A stretch of 64,000 bases of DNA from Paenibacillus sabinae T27 (lineage in GTDB: Bacteria > Bacillota > Bacilli > Paenibacillales > Paenibacillaceae), in NCBI RefSeq assembly GCF_000612505.1, contig NZ_CP004078.1:1166001-1230000 (forward strand), in the 5' to 3' direction. Made by a program: the position numbers and the translations under genes. Shown here one piece after another: positions 1 to 7,036 of the stretch. The notes beneath the pieces are model-generated. The model ran no database searches and was not told where the DNA came from. It saw nothing but the letters and a program-made list of their open reading frames with translations. The stretch's first letter is position 1. Each line of letters opens with the position of its first letter.

Positions 1-2
1 TC

Positions 3-254
3 AAAGATGTCGATTATGGAGTCGTCAACGGAAACTACATTGCGAACGCCGGCCAAAAAATTACAGACGCATTGAAAATCGAAAATACGCCAATGCAGCA
101 CAGAATCATCGTATCCATCAACAAGAAGGATGAAAATACCCAATGGGCCAAAGACCTGAAGGCCGCCTATGAGTCTCCGGAGTTTGAAGCGTATATCAAG
201 GGGATAGAGAAATACGACGGGTTCATCCTGCCTGAAGCGTGGAAAAACAATTAA
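3..254 (+). CDS. MetQ/NlpA-family substrate-binding lipoprotein, C-terminal part (5' end outside window)
   Basis: Only the last 83 codons are present; the frame is open from base 3 to a TAA at 252-254. The protein binds a D- or L-amino acid, typically methionine, for a MetNI-type ABC importer at the outer face of the membrane. The assignment rests on near identity to the end of the complete paralogue at 42228-43058: both share KDVD(Y/F)GVVNGNYIANA, QHRIIVSINK and AKDLKAAYES. The proC-like gene follows directly, overlapping or separated by 17 bases depending on its start. Substrate is not shown by the sequence. The family call is firm. Confidence 0.9.
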   Translation, partial: KDVDYGVVNGNYIANAGQKITDALKIENTPMQHRIIVSINKKDENTQWAKDLKAAYESPEFEAYIKGIEKYDGFILPEAWKNN

Positions 255-271
255 GCAAGGAAGTGGACGAG

Positions 272-1078
272 TTGATCGGAAAACAGATTCACTTTATCGG
301 CGGCGGACAAATGGCTGAGGCCATTATCCGCGCCGTTATAAACAATCAAACCATATCTGCGGATCGAATGAGCGTAACGGATATCAATGAGGCGCGTCTT
401 CAGTTCCTTAATAAGACTTACGGAGTGAACACGGACAGCTCTCAGGAGAAATATCTGGGCGAAGCAGACTTGATTGTGATTGCTGTCCGGCCGCAGGACA
501 ATTTGGCTGCATTAGGACAAGCTGTACAGAAGTTCGCAACACCTACCACCGCAATCGTTTCGATTGTGGCGGGTGTAACGATGGAGAAGCTGGCCGGATT
601 TTTTGGAGCCGAACGCCCCATTATCCGGGTTATTCCTAATACGTTGACCGATACGGGTTACGGCTATAGCGGGGTTGCCTTAAACGCCTACGCCAATAAG
701 GATCAGGTAGACGGCTTCCTGCACGGATTCGGAAAAGTCCAATATTTGGACGAGGCGTTGATTGATATCTTTACCGGATATGGTGTTGCCGGACCGAATT
801 ACATTTATTATTTCATTGAATCGCTTGCGGATGCTGGTGTGCTCGCCGGATTGCCGCGGGAACAAGCGTGGAACGTTGCGCTGGAAAATTGCGTTGGAGC
901 TGTTGCCATGCTGAAGCACACCGGACTACATCCAAGACAACTGCTTGACATTAATAACTCCCCCGGCGGTGTAGGCATTCATGGCTTATATGAGCTGAAC
1001 AACAGCGATTTCGCGGCCGGCCTGCAAAGAAGCGTTTTGGCGGCTGTAAAGCGGACGACCGAGTTAGGGGAGAAATAA
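272..1078 (+). CDS. proC: Pyrroline-5-carboxylate reductase family protein
   Basis: Predicted NAD(P)H-dependent reductase of the P5CR family, which makes proline from 1-pyrroline-5-carboxylate in the cytoplasm. The N-terminal Rossmann motif reads FIGGGQMAEAII (usual form GAGNMAEA). IRVIPNT and the C-terminal dimerisation/active-site stretch GYGVAGPNYIYYFIESLADAG with NNSPGGVG follow, at the usual family length (268 aa from this start). The frame is open back to an ATG at 239 inside the previous gene, but AAGGAAG at 257-263 sits well for TTG 272, which gives the expected short N-terminus before the Rossmann strand. Its place next to an amino-acid-binding lipoprotein and a VOC gene suggests a role in uptake-linked amino-acid metabolism; a ProC-like enzyme with another imine substrate is possible. 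Confidence 0.85.
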   Translation: MIGKQIHFIGGGQMAEAIIRAVINNQTISADRMSVTDINEARLQFLNKTYGVNTDSSQEKYLGEADLIVIAVRPQDNLAALGQAVQKFATPTTAIVSIVAGVTMEKLAGFFGAERPIIRVIPNTLTDTGYGYSGVALNAYANKDQVDGFLHGFGKVQYLDEALIDIFTGYGVAGPNYIYYFIESLADAGVLAGLPREQAWNVALENCVGAVAMLKHTGLHPRQLLDINNSPGGVGIHGLYELNNSDFAAGLQRSVLAAVKRTTELGEK

Positions 1079-1080
1079 CA

Positions 1081-1845
1081 ATGGCATCGAAAAATTGGGA
1101 TCATCTTGTTCATTATGTCAATGATTTGGACCAGCCGGTTAAGCTCTTCCTGGATCATGGTTTGGTCGCCTTCAAGGGAGGATCGCATACGGAGTGGGGA
1201 ACCTATAACAGCTTAAGCTATTTCGGGTTAACCTACATCGAGTTTCTGGGTATTGAAAATCTTGAATTGGCGAAGTCGACGGAGCATAACCGTGTGGTGA
1301 AAGATGCGGTTGACACATTGCCAGAGCATGAAGCTTTGAGCAGAGTCGTTATTCGGACCGATGATATTGAAGAAATGGCCGCTTCTTTGGGAGCGGCAGG
1401 CTTAAAGCTTTCTCCCATAATGGATGGCAAGCGTCTGGATAACAAGGGCAGATTAATCGAGTGGCGGATGATGACCATCGACGGCGATTTTGAAGGACTG
1501 GTCTATCCGTTTATCATTCAATGGAAGGGGACGGACGCGGAGAGATTGGAGCGCTTAACGGCATCCGGCATTATTCAGCCTCATCCCGCCGGTCATGCCG
1601 AAATGAAAAGAGCGGTATTTCATGTCTCCGATCCGGCAGCCGCCGCCGAGCATTGGGGAAGATTGTTTGACCTGACCGCCTTGGAGTCAGATGATAAATC
1701 CGTCAGCCTTAAGATTGGCAATCAATTTTTTGACTTCGTAAAAGGGGACGAGAATCAGTTCAAACAAGTGATTTTTGAAACGGATTCTGTAAAGCTGAAA
1801 GGGGAAACCCTTCGGATTGGTGAAGGAGAATATGTCTTCGCTTAA
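1081..1845 (+). CDS. VOC-family (glyoxalase-like) protein
   Basis: 254 aa, starting at ATG two bases after the proC-like stop, with GGGGAG at 1067-1072 as ribosome site, so almost certainly co-transcribed. The opening WDHLVHYVNDLDQPVKLF and the later repeat-like half (MKRAVFHVSDPAAAAEHWGRLF) match the two beta-alpha-beta halves of the glyoxalase-like/VOC fold that Pfam calls glyoxalase-like domain. Such proteins are metal-dependent enzymes or ligand binders, and the substrate cannot be read from sequence. A rho-independent terminator follows at 1858-1905. Confidence 0.8.
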   Translation: MASKNWDHLVHYVNDLDQPVKLFLDHGLVAFKGGSHTEWGTYNSLSYFGLTYIEFLGIENLELAKSTEHNRVVKDAVDTLPEHEALSRVVIRTDDIEEMAASLGAAGLKLSPIMDGKRLDNKGRLIEWRMMTIDGDFEGLVYPFIIQWKGTDAERLERLTASGIIQPHPAGHAEMKRAVFHVSDPAAAAEHWGRLFDLTALESDDKSVSLKIGNQFFDFVKGDENQFKQVIFETDSVKLKGETLRIGEGEYVFA

Positions 1846-1857
1846 TATTTGATTATT

Positions 1858-1905
1858 AGAGGCTTTCCATAAGGTCAATGAACCTTTGGGAAGCCTCTTT
1901 CTTTT
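1858..1905 (+). terminator. Rho-independent terminator of the metQ-proC-VOC unit
   Basis: AGAGGCTTtcc and gggAAGCCTCT form a stem of at least 8 bp, followed by TTTCTTTTT. It closes the first transcription unit before the agr-like locus. Confidence 0.8.
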
Positions 1906-1933
1906 TAATTTTTTAGGAATAAAAATCTATTTA

Positions 1934-1980
1934 CTACCATAATTCGACAAAATTTCTGTTCTGTTGATGGTAGAATGAGT
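1934..1980 (+). promoter_or_regulatory. Candidate Spo0A-controlled promoter of the agr-like operon
   Basis: TTCGACAAA (1943-1951) is the reverse complement of TTTGTCGAA, the Spo0A box. Within it, TCGACA (1944-1949) resembles a -35 hexamer and TAGAAT (1971-1976) a -10, with a 21-bp gap, the wide spacing known from Spo0A-activated sigma-A promoters such as spoIIG. CTACCAT (1934-1940) and ATGGTAG (1967-1973) form an inverted repeat around the site. The box is read directly; regulation by Spo0A is inferred. Confidence 0.5.
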
Positions 1981-2034
1981 TTGCGGTTAAGAAATGGATT
2001 TTAGTCTGTCGGCCCTAACTTTTTGGAGGCGGTG

Positions 2035-2754
2035 TTGGGAGATTTGCATGATTTGATTTTTATATTGTTGGGTCTGTGTGAAGCAAGCGCCACCTTAACT
2101 ATAATCCTTAAGCTTTATATGCTCCCTGTAAGGGAGTATTTTGGTAGAATTTTTCTATTTGCTTTATTTATCGCTATATTTTCGTATATGATGCGTATTG
2201 TTCTTAAGGCACCTGAATTGGATATTCCCTTTCAATATTTACTTTTTATCTTTTTTTTGAGATTGGGGTTAAAGATTAAGGTGCATTTGGCATCTTTTAT
2301 AGCCGGAGCGGGTATTTGCGCATATGCTTTGATTCAAATAGGCTTCTACTATTTTTATTCTTGGACTAGCTTGATGAATGTCAGTGTTTTAAAAGAAAAT
2401 AGCGGATTCCATATTAGTCTGCTTCAAGTTTCGACCATTTTTGCTGCCTTTGGATTATCTTGGGTGCTAAACAGATTTAATCTTGGATTCTCCTTTATCA
2501 TTCTGCCTCCGCATGATTTTTTGATTAAAGAGAACTACTTCACTAACCGAAATCTGCTTCTTGTTATCGGCAGTCTGGCTTCGCTGGCGACAGCTTCCGT
2601 GACGATCCTGTTCCTATATAGCGCAAATCCATTTGGCTTGTTGTTGGCCGCAGCTATAGCTTTTGGATTATCTTTTTATTTTTCGGGCTGGAGTGATCGG
2701 GATGATATTAGAAAGGCTATCGAGGCATATCGCAATAAAGATAAAAGAGCATGA
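2035..2754 (+). CDS. Polytopic membrane protein resembling a kinase-less AgrC sensor domain
   Basis: About 239 aa with six or seven hydrophobic segments, ending in a short charged tail (SDRDDIRKAIEAYRNKDKRA) and no DHp or ATPase domain. Size, topology and position directly before agrB match the N-terminal receptor half of AgrC-type peptide sensors, so I infer a peptide-binding or peptide-handling role, but no diagnostic motif proves it. The start is uncertain: GGAGG at 2025-2029 fits TTG 2035 best; GTG 2032 and TTG 2023 or 2044 are in frame. It overlaps the agrB-like gene by 53 bp, implying translational coupling. Confidence 0.55.
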   Translation: MGDLHDLIFILLGLCEASATLTIILKLYMLPVREYFGRIFLFALFIAIFSYMMRIVLKAPELDIPFQYLLFIFFLRLGLKIKVHLASFIAGAGICAYALIQIGFYYFYSWTSLMNVSVLKENSGFHISLLQVSTIFAAFGLSWVLNRFNLGFSFIILPPHDFLIKENYFTNRNLLLVIGSLASLATASVTILFLYSANPFGLLLAAAIAFGLSFYFSGWSDRDDIRKAIEAYRNKDKRA

Positions 2755-3232
2755 CCCGGAGGGCCCCGGTTCGCTGGAAGTATTGAGCTATGGCATCGGA
2801 CTCAAGCTGAATCTGTTCTCCGGGATCCTTCTGACGGTCCTGTTCGGCTTACTATTTAGCAGTGTGCTTCACTCGATATTAGCGCTTGTATCTTTTATGG
2901 TTTTGCGAAAATTTTCTGGCGGATTCCATTTGCCCATTACCATATGTTCCTTTGTTACAGGACTGGTGGCTTCCTTAATTCCGTTAGTTCAAATAGACCA
3001 ACAGACAACAGCCTATCTCACGATGATTTCGCTAATGATCACGCTTATATTTGCACCTAACAACTATGAAGAGTTATATAATGTCGAGTTTGATTCCTGG
3101 TCCAAAGGGATCTCCGTCCTGATCATCCTGTCTAATCTTTATTTTCAATCAGCGGTTGTGGCGGTTTCGTTCATCATTCAATCCCTGTTATTGCTGCCCA
3201 TATACCCCAGAAAAGGAGGTGTTAACACATGA
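2702..3232 (+). CDS. AgrB-family accessory gene regulator (peptide-processing membrane protease)
   Basis: 176 aa. AgrB proteins are membrane cysteine endopeptidases that cut the C-terminal tail off AgrD and cyclise it. The signature RKFSGGFHLPITICSF carries the His-Cys pair (H76, C82), matching the catalytic His77/Cys84 region of staphylococcal AgrB. Four to six hydrophobic segments flank it. The start ATG 2702 is chosen for GGAG at 2690-2693; the frame opens earlier inside the upstream gene. Its stop TGA overlaps the ATG of the next small peptide gene (ATGA at 3229-3232), the usual agrB-agrD coupling. Confidence 0.88.
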   Translation: MILERLSRHIAIKIKEHDPEGPGSLEVLSYGIGLKLNLFSGILLTVLFGLLFSSVLHSILALVSFMVLRKFSGGFHLPITICSFVTGLVASLIPLVQIDQQTTAYLTMISLMITLIFAPNNYEELYNVEFDSWSKGISVLIILSNLYFQSAVVAVSFIIQSLLLLPIYPRKGGVNT

Positions 3233-3354
3233 AAAAGACTCTTGCTCGTTATATGGCTGAAAGAATCGTGAAATCTGCAGCTAAATCTGCCAGAAGCCGT
3301 AAGATGATTGCTGGTTCCCTGCCAGTTCCCCAAGAATTAAAAAAGGTAAAATAG
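3229..3354 (+). CDS. AgrD-like autoinducer prepeptide (41 aa, cysteine-free)
   Basis: ATG 3229 overlaps the agrB stop and has the ribosome site AAAGGAGGTG at 3212-3221. The product starts MKKTLARYMAERIVKSAAK, an amphipathic basic helix like AgrD leaders, and ends AGSLPVPQELKKVK; PVPQEL matches the conserved tail recognised by AgrB (VPKEL in S. aureus AgrD). No cysteine occurs, so a thiolactone cannot form. By tail spacing from known AgrDs the mature peptide would end near A28, making Ser23 (or Ser20) the candidate lactone residue; Ser30 would need different spacing. Assignment by position and motif is good; the mature peptide is unknown. Confidence 0.75.
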   Translation: MKKTLARYMAERIVKSAAKSARSRKMIAGSLPVPQELKKVK

Positions 3355-3358
3355 TTTC

Positions 3359-4096
3359 ATGGATGCAGATCAGCGAAGCATCGTCGGTGTTCAAGTCTCA
3401 AATTCGGGATACGGGACTTTGAAAACGGAGTTCCGCGAGAACGAGATAATGAGCATTGAAATGTGGAAGCCGAAAAAAAATTACAGTATTCCGATTTTTC
3501 ACACCAGAAGCGGCAGCTTTACCGTGTTGACGACTCTGGAGGAGTGCAGCAGCGTTTTTTCGGCTTTCGTTCTTTTGGACACATGGAATCTTGTGAATTT
3601 GAAAAAAGGGGAGCGCCTAGAGACTGGTAGCTACGGGGGAAGACTCTATTTTCAAAATTCATCGATCTATACTGGAGTGAATCTCAAGAGCATTGGGATG
3701 TGGAGCGATCTCGTTTCCAAGGCGAAAGAGGCGGAGAAGGATGACAGAGAGATTCTGGTTAGCCGGATCGAGTGTTCCGGCAGGCTGGATCAAGGCCAAT
3801 TCATCAAGGCCAGTGACATCTTCTATATCGACACTTGGGAGCCTAAACGTAATTATCACGTTCCCCGGTTTTACACGGAAGAGGGCTGCTTTACGGCCGG
3901 ATTGACCTTCCAGAGCTGCAAGGAAGCCTTTCCTCACTTTTTCCCCGCGTATAACGGAAGCCTGGTTAACATTGACTGGATCGATCGTATCGAAGAAAAA
4001 ATGTATGGAGACACCCTCCTGTTTAAAGATTCCGAACACAAGACAGGCATTGCCCGAAGTAAAGTGAAGTATCTTAAATCTATTATTGAACAATGA
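3359..4096 (+). CDS. Protein with two tandem LytTR-type DNA-binding domains
   Basis: 245 aa, four bases after the AgrD-like stop, with only a weak AAAAGG ribosome site, so probably coupled. Residues about 30-115 and 150-245 are two copies of the same fold: MWKPKKNYSIPIFHTRSGSF and TWEPKRNYHVPRFYTEEGCF start them, and FVLLDTWNLVNLKKGERL and FPAYNGSLVNIDWIDRIEE are their second motifs. This is the LytTR DNA-binding domain of AgrA/LytR regulators. There is no receiver domain, so it cannot be phosphorylated like AgrA. One chain carrying two LytTR domains could bind a direct-repeat operator alone. Likely the output regulator of the locus, by inference. Confidence 0.7.
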   Translation: MDADQRSIVGVQVSNSGYGTLKTEFRENEIMSIEMWKPKKNYSIPIFHTRSGSFTVLTTLEECSSVFSAFVLLDTWNLVNLKKGERLETGSYGGRLYFQNSSIYTGVNLKSIGMWSDLVSKAKEAEKDDREILVSRIECSGRLDQGQFIKASDIFYIDTWEPKRNYHVPRFYTEEGCFTAGLTFQSCKEAFPHFFPAYNGSLVNIDWIDRIEEKMYGDTLLFKDSEHKTGIARSKVKYLKSIIEQ

Positions 4097-4126
4097 CCCT
4101 CTACTCCTTGCGAGTGAGGGTCATTG
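4091..4126 (+). terminator. Terminator of the agr-like operon
   Basis: CAATGACCCTC (4091-4101) and GAGGGTCATTG (4116-4126) form a perfect 11-bp stem with a 14-base loop; TCATATTTT follows. The stem begins within the last codons of the LytTR gene. Confidence 0.8.
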
Positions 4127-4190
4127 TCATATTTTGGATAAAAAGTCAAGGAAAATCTATACTAGGAAATCAGATAAATTTCCGATTTTT

Positions 4191-4225
4191 TTCGACAAGT
4201 TATTTGGAAGAAATAATGTTAAACT
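4191..4225 (+). promoter_or_regulatory. Candidate Spo0A-controlled promoter of the second LytTR gene
   Basis: TTCGACAA (4191-4198, reverse complement TTGTCGAA) repeats the Spo0A box seen before the agr-like operon. TCGACA (4192-4197) and TAAACT (4220-4225) are 22 bp apart, again the wide spoIIG-like spacing; TAATGT (4214-4219) at 16 bp is an alternative -10. Confidence 0.45.
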
Positions 4226-4288
4226 ATCCCAAAAGATCAAGAACGTAGTATTGGCCGAACAATACATAAATAAAAGGTGAGGGATTGG

Positions 4289-4669
4289 ATGCTTAACCTG
4301 ACAGTTACTGAGGACGAGCAAGGGGCGGGCATGCAGCAACTGCCTATCAATGAGATTTTGTTTCTGCAATCTAATGCTAACGCTTTTATTGATGTCCATA
4401 CCAAAAACAAACAGTATTACGTTGTGGGATCACTAAAATTTTGGGAGAGCGCGTTTGAACAGACGGAGCTGAATTTTTTCCGGTTGGATCGCGGCGTACT
4501 GACCAATCTGGATAAGATCAGATGCATTAATACCTCCTTGAAGGTTGCGTACTTCGATTACCCGCTGAAGACGGATACCAAGTACTGCACGATTTCCTAC
4601 GGAAGATATAGAGCGATTCTTAACAAACTGCCGCCGGAACTTCCGAAAATTGAGGAGGAATGGTTATAA
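4289..4669 (+). CDS. Single-domain LytTR DNA-binding protein
   Basis: 126 aa, essentially one LytTR domain: LPINEILFLQSNANAFIDVH, FFRLDRGVLTNLDKIRCI and YCTISYGRYRAILNKLP follow the beta-strand order of LytTR domains. No receiver or membrane segment. ATG 4289 is chosen because AGGTGAGGG lies 6-7 bases upstream; GTG 4277 is in frame but lies inside that ribosome site. It lies just downstream of the agr-like operon with a similar Spo0A-box promoter, so it may act in the same circuit. No terminator is evident before the nitroreductase gene. Confidence 0.7.
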   Translation: MLNLTVTEDEQGAGMQQLPINEILFLQSNANAFIDVHTKNKQYYVVGSLKFWESAFEQTELNFFRLDRGVLTNLDKIRCINTSLKVAYFDYPLKTDTKYCTISYGRYRAILNKLPPELPKIEEEWL

Positions 4670-4744
4670 CCCTGCCAAAAGTTAAACATTTGTGAAAGGT
4701 ATGCATTAACGTGCTTAATATATATAGAAAACTCAAAATCGCAG

Positions 4745-4787
4745 TTGACTAGTAGGTTTTGTAGGTTTAAAGTATGTTCTAAAGAAC
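4745..4787 (+). promoter_or_regulatory. Promoter and candidate operator of the nitroreductase gene
   Basis: TTGACT (4745-4750), a 17-bp spacer and TAAAGT (4768-4773) form a sigma-A-like promoter. GTTCTaaAGAAC (4776-4787), an inverted repeat, sits at the start site and could be a repressor operator. No regulator gene is adjacent. Confidence 0.55.
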
Positions 4788-4873
4788 GACCGACCATGCA
4801 GATGGAGGCATTTTCCTTGGAGAATGTCTCTTTCTGTTTGACCGGCTATTATATTGGAGAGGTGGATGCCCAA

Positions 4874-5500
4874 ATGAGTCAACAAACGTTTAATCCGACC
4901 CAGGAGCTTTCTGAAGAAGTAGAAGCCAATCGCAAAGCCGATCATCCGATTAACCCTTTATTTTTGAACCGGTGGTCGCCGCGCTCGTACGCTGACCGTG
5001 TCGTTAGTGAAGAGGATTTGCTCACCGTACTGGAAGCTGCGCGCTGGGCACCGTCGGCGAGAAACGGACAGCCTTGGCGTTTTGTCCTGGCCAAGACGGA
5101 GGAGCAGCTGCAGACCTTCCGCGAGCTGGTGTTGCCGAGCAACCGGCTGTGGGCGGATCAGGCTCCCGTCCTTATTGCCCTTGCTTCCTACAAGTTGTGG
5201 GATGATGGCCAGCCCAACCGATTCCATGCGTTCGATACCGCAGCGGCTTGGCAGGCGCTTGCCCTTCAGGCTTCTCTGCTGGGCCTGTCCACACGGGCAA
5301 TTGCCAGCTTCGATCAAGAGAAAGCCCGCACTGCTCTGAACGTCCCGGATGATTATGAGGTGCACTTGATTATTGCGCTCGGTTATAAGGGAGATGCAGG
5401 CAGCGTGCATGAGAACTATCGCGAGCTTGAGAAACCCAATGCCCGCCGCAGCTTAAGTGATAGCATCATTGAAGGAAAATGGGCTGCGCCGCAAGCGTAA
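4874..5500 (+). CDS. Nitroreductase-family FMN-dependent oxidoreductase
   Basis: 208 aa cytoplasmic flavoprotein predicted to reduce nitro compounds, quinones or similar electrophiles with NAD(P)H. RWSPRSY near the N-terminus, ARWAPSARNGQPWRF (the FMN-binding segment), the TAAAWQALALQASLLGLST helix and LIIALGYKG near the end are typical of the family. ATG 4874 is chosen because GGAGAGGTGG lies at 4856-4865; the frame opens upstream but that extension has no family features. It stands alone with its own promoter and is convergent with the sugar-binding lipoprotein gene. The physiological substrate is unknown. Confidence 0.88.
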   Translation: MSQQTFNPTQELSEEVEANRKADHPINPLFLNRWSPRSYADRVVSEEDLLTVLEAARWAPSARNGQPWRFVLAKTEEQLQTFRELVLPSNRLWADQAPVLIALASYKLWDDGQPNRFHAFDTAAAWQALALQASLLGLSTRAIASFDQEKARTALNVPDDYEVHLIIALGYKGDAGSVHENYRELEKPNARRSLSDSIIEGKWAAPQA

Positions 5501-5524
5501 CCGGATAAGCCATCATAACCTAAA

Positions 5525-5584
5525 GCGAGCCTCCTTAGCCGGCTGTTCAGGGAATTGACCTGAACAGCTGCTTTGGAGGCTCGC
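5525..5584. terminator. Nested long inverted repeat between convergent genes
   Basis: Outer arms GCGAGCCTCC (5525-5534) and GGAGGCTCGC (5575-5584) enclose inner arms GCTGTTCAGG (5542-5551) and CCTGAACAGC (5559-5568), all perfect. There is no T-run directly after it on either strand, so a barrier or bidirectional terminator is likely but unproven. A small GCACC/GGTGC hairpin plus TTTTCTT at 5608-5625 may complete termination on the plus strand. Confidence 0.6.
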
Positions 5585-5624
5585 CATGTTATGGGGCTAT
5601 TTCGGGCACCAATCGGTGCTTTTC

Positions 5625-6926
5625 TTATTGTTTCACGATATCCTGTACGGCTTTATCCAGCTTCTCAAGCAGCTGGTCGCGGTTGACTTGGCCGCCCAGG
5701 TATTCCTGCATAGCTGCGCCGAAGCCTTGTGTTACGCCATCCGGGAATCTGTCCCAGTTCCAGCTCAGAGCTGTTGAAGATTGCTCTTGAACGGCTACAG
5801 CGACTTGGCCGATGTCTTCGGCAGTGGTGGAGATGTTGGACAGAGCCGGGATGAATTTAAAATCTTTTGTCAGGAATTTCTTGCCGGTTTCCGAGCTGAC
5901 CATCCAGTTAAGGAACGCTTTGGCTTCTTCCGGATGAGCTGATTTGCTGTTCACGATCCAGTTGTTCGGCACGCCGACGAAGATATGACCTTCCTTGTCG
6001 TTAATCGGAATCGGCAGCAGGCCGAGCTTCAGGTTCGGATCAATCTTGTCGATGTCGCCTTGCGTCCAGTTGCCCTGCTGCATCATGGCAGCCTTGCCGG
6101 AAGCGAAGTCAGCGACTTGTGTAGCATAGTCGGTGGTTACTTTATTGTCCTGTGCGTTATTGAAGACAACGTCCACGAAATCGAGCCATTGTTTGAAAAT
6201 AGCATTGTCTTTGATCGTTTGTTTGCCTGCTTTCAGGTCCTCGATGTATTGAGCAGGATCGGGTTGGTTGGCCATGGCCACATTCACCATGTGAATACCC
6301 ATGGACCACCATTCATTGGTTGCTTCAAAAGGCGTGATGCCTGCGGCTTTCAGCTTGGCTACCGCATCTTTCAGCTGAGGCAGTGTCTTCGGCTCTTCGG
6401 TAATGCCGGCTTTGGCGAACAGGTCCTTGTTGTAGATCAGGCCATAGCCTTCAACGTTCATCGGAAGGCCGTACAGCTTGCCATCCACTGTTGTCGGGAT
6501 TTTGGAGGTAGGGATCAGGTTGCTGACCCAAGGCTGATCCGACAGATCGGTTGCACGGTCCATATAAGGGACGAGAGCGGCGAAACCGCCGTTATTGAAG
6601 ATTTCGGGTTCAGAACCGGAAGCGATTTCAGCTTTCAGCAGCGCGCCGTAGTCTTCGCCGCCGCCGTGAGTTTCAACCTGGACTTTCACTCCGGTTTCTT
6701 TCTCATACTCTTCAGCAAGCGCATTGAGCTGTTCGGCAATTTCAACCTTGAACTGGAAGACTTTAATCGTTACGTCTTTTTTGGGTGCTTCCGATGCAGC
6801 CGGAGCCGCGGTCTCTGAGGTGCCGCTGTTGGTGCTCTGAGCAGAATTGTTATTTCCGCCGTTGCCGCAGCCTGCAATAATCAGGATGCAAACGATTGCG
6901 ATCAGAAATGCGAATCGTCTCTTCAT
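5625..6926 (-). CDS. Sugar ABC transporter substrate-binding lipoprotein (CUT1)
   Basis: 433 aa lipoprotein that captures a sugar for the two permeases upstream. A signal peptide ending in the lipobox LIIAGC is followed by a Ser/Thr/Ala-rich tether and an extracellular solute-binding family 1 fold: LNALAEEYEKETGVKVQVET, GKLYGLPMNVEGYGLIYNKD and GKAAMMQQGNWTQGDID. ATG 6926 has GGGAGGCAG upstream; the frame extends further 5' without support. Gene order permease-permease-binding protein, divergent from a YesM/YesN-like pair, indicates two-component induction by the substrate. No ATPase is encoded here; CUT1 systems often share MsmX-type ATPases. The sugar is not identifiable. Confidence 0.9.
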   Translation of the reverse strand: MKRRFAFLIAIVCILIIAGCGNGGNNNSAQSTNSGTSETAAPAASEAPKKDVTIKVFQFKVEIAEQLNALAEEYEKETGVKVQVETHGGGEDYGALLKAEIASGSEPEIFNNGGFAALVPYMDRATDLSDQPWVSNLIPTSKIPTTVDGKLYGLPMNVEGYGLIYNKDLFAKAGITEEPKTLPQLKDAVAKLKAAGITPFEATNEWWSMGIHMVNVAMANQPDPAQYIEDLKAGKQTIKDNAIFKQWLDFVDVVFNNAQDNKVTTDYATQVADFASGKAAMMQQGNWTQGDIDKIDPNLKLGLLPIPINDKEGHIFVGVPNNWIVNSKSAHPEEAKAFLNWMVSSETGKKFLTKDFKFIPALSNISTTAEDIGQVAVAVQEQSSTALSWNWDRFPDGVTQGFGAAMQEYLGGQVNRDQLLEKLDKAVQDIVKQ

Positions 6927-7036
6927 TTTACTGCCTCCCTGTGTTTTGTAAGTGTTTACATTATGATCGTAAATCAATGTAACCGTATTCAACACTTAAT
7001 ATTTTGTCCGAAAAGGTGGATATTGTTGTCGGCATG

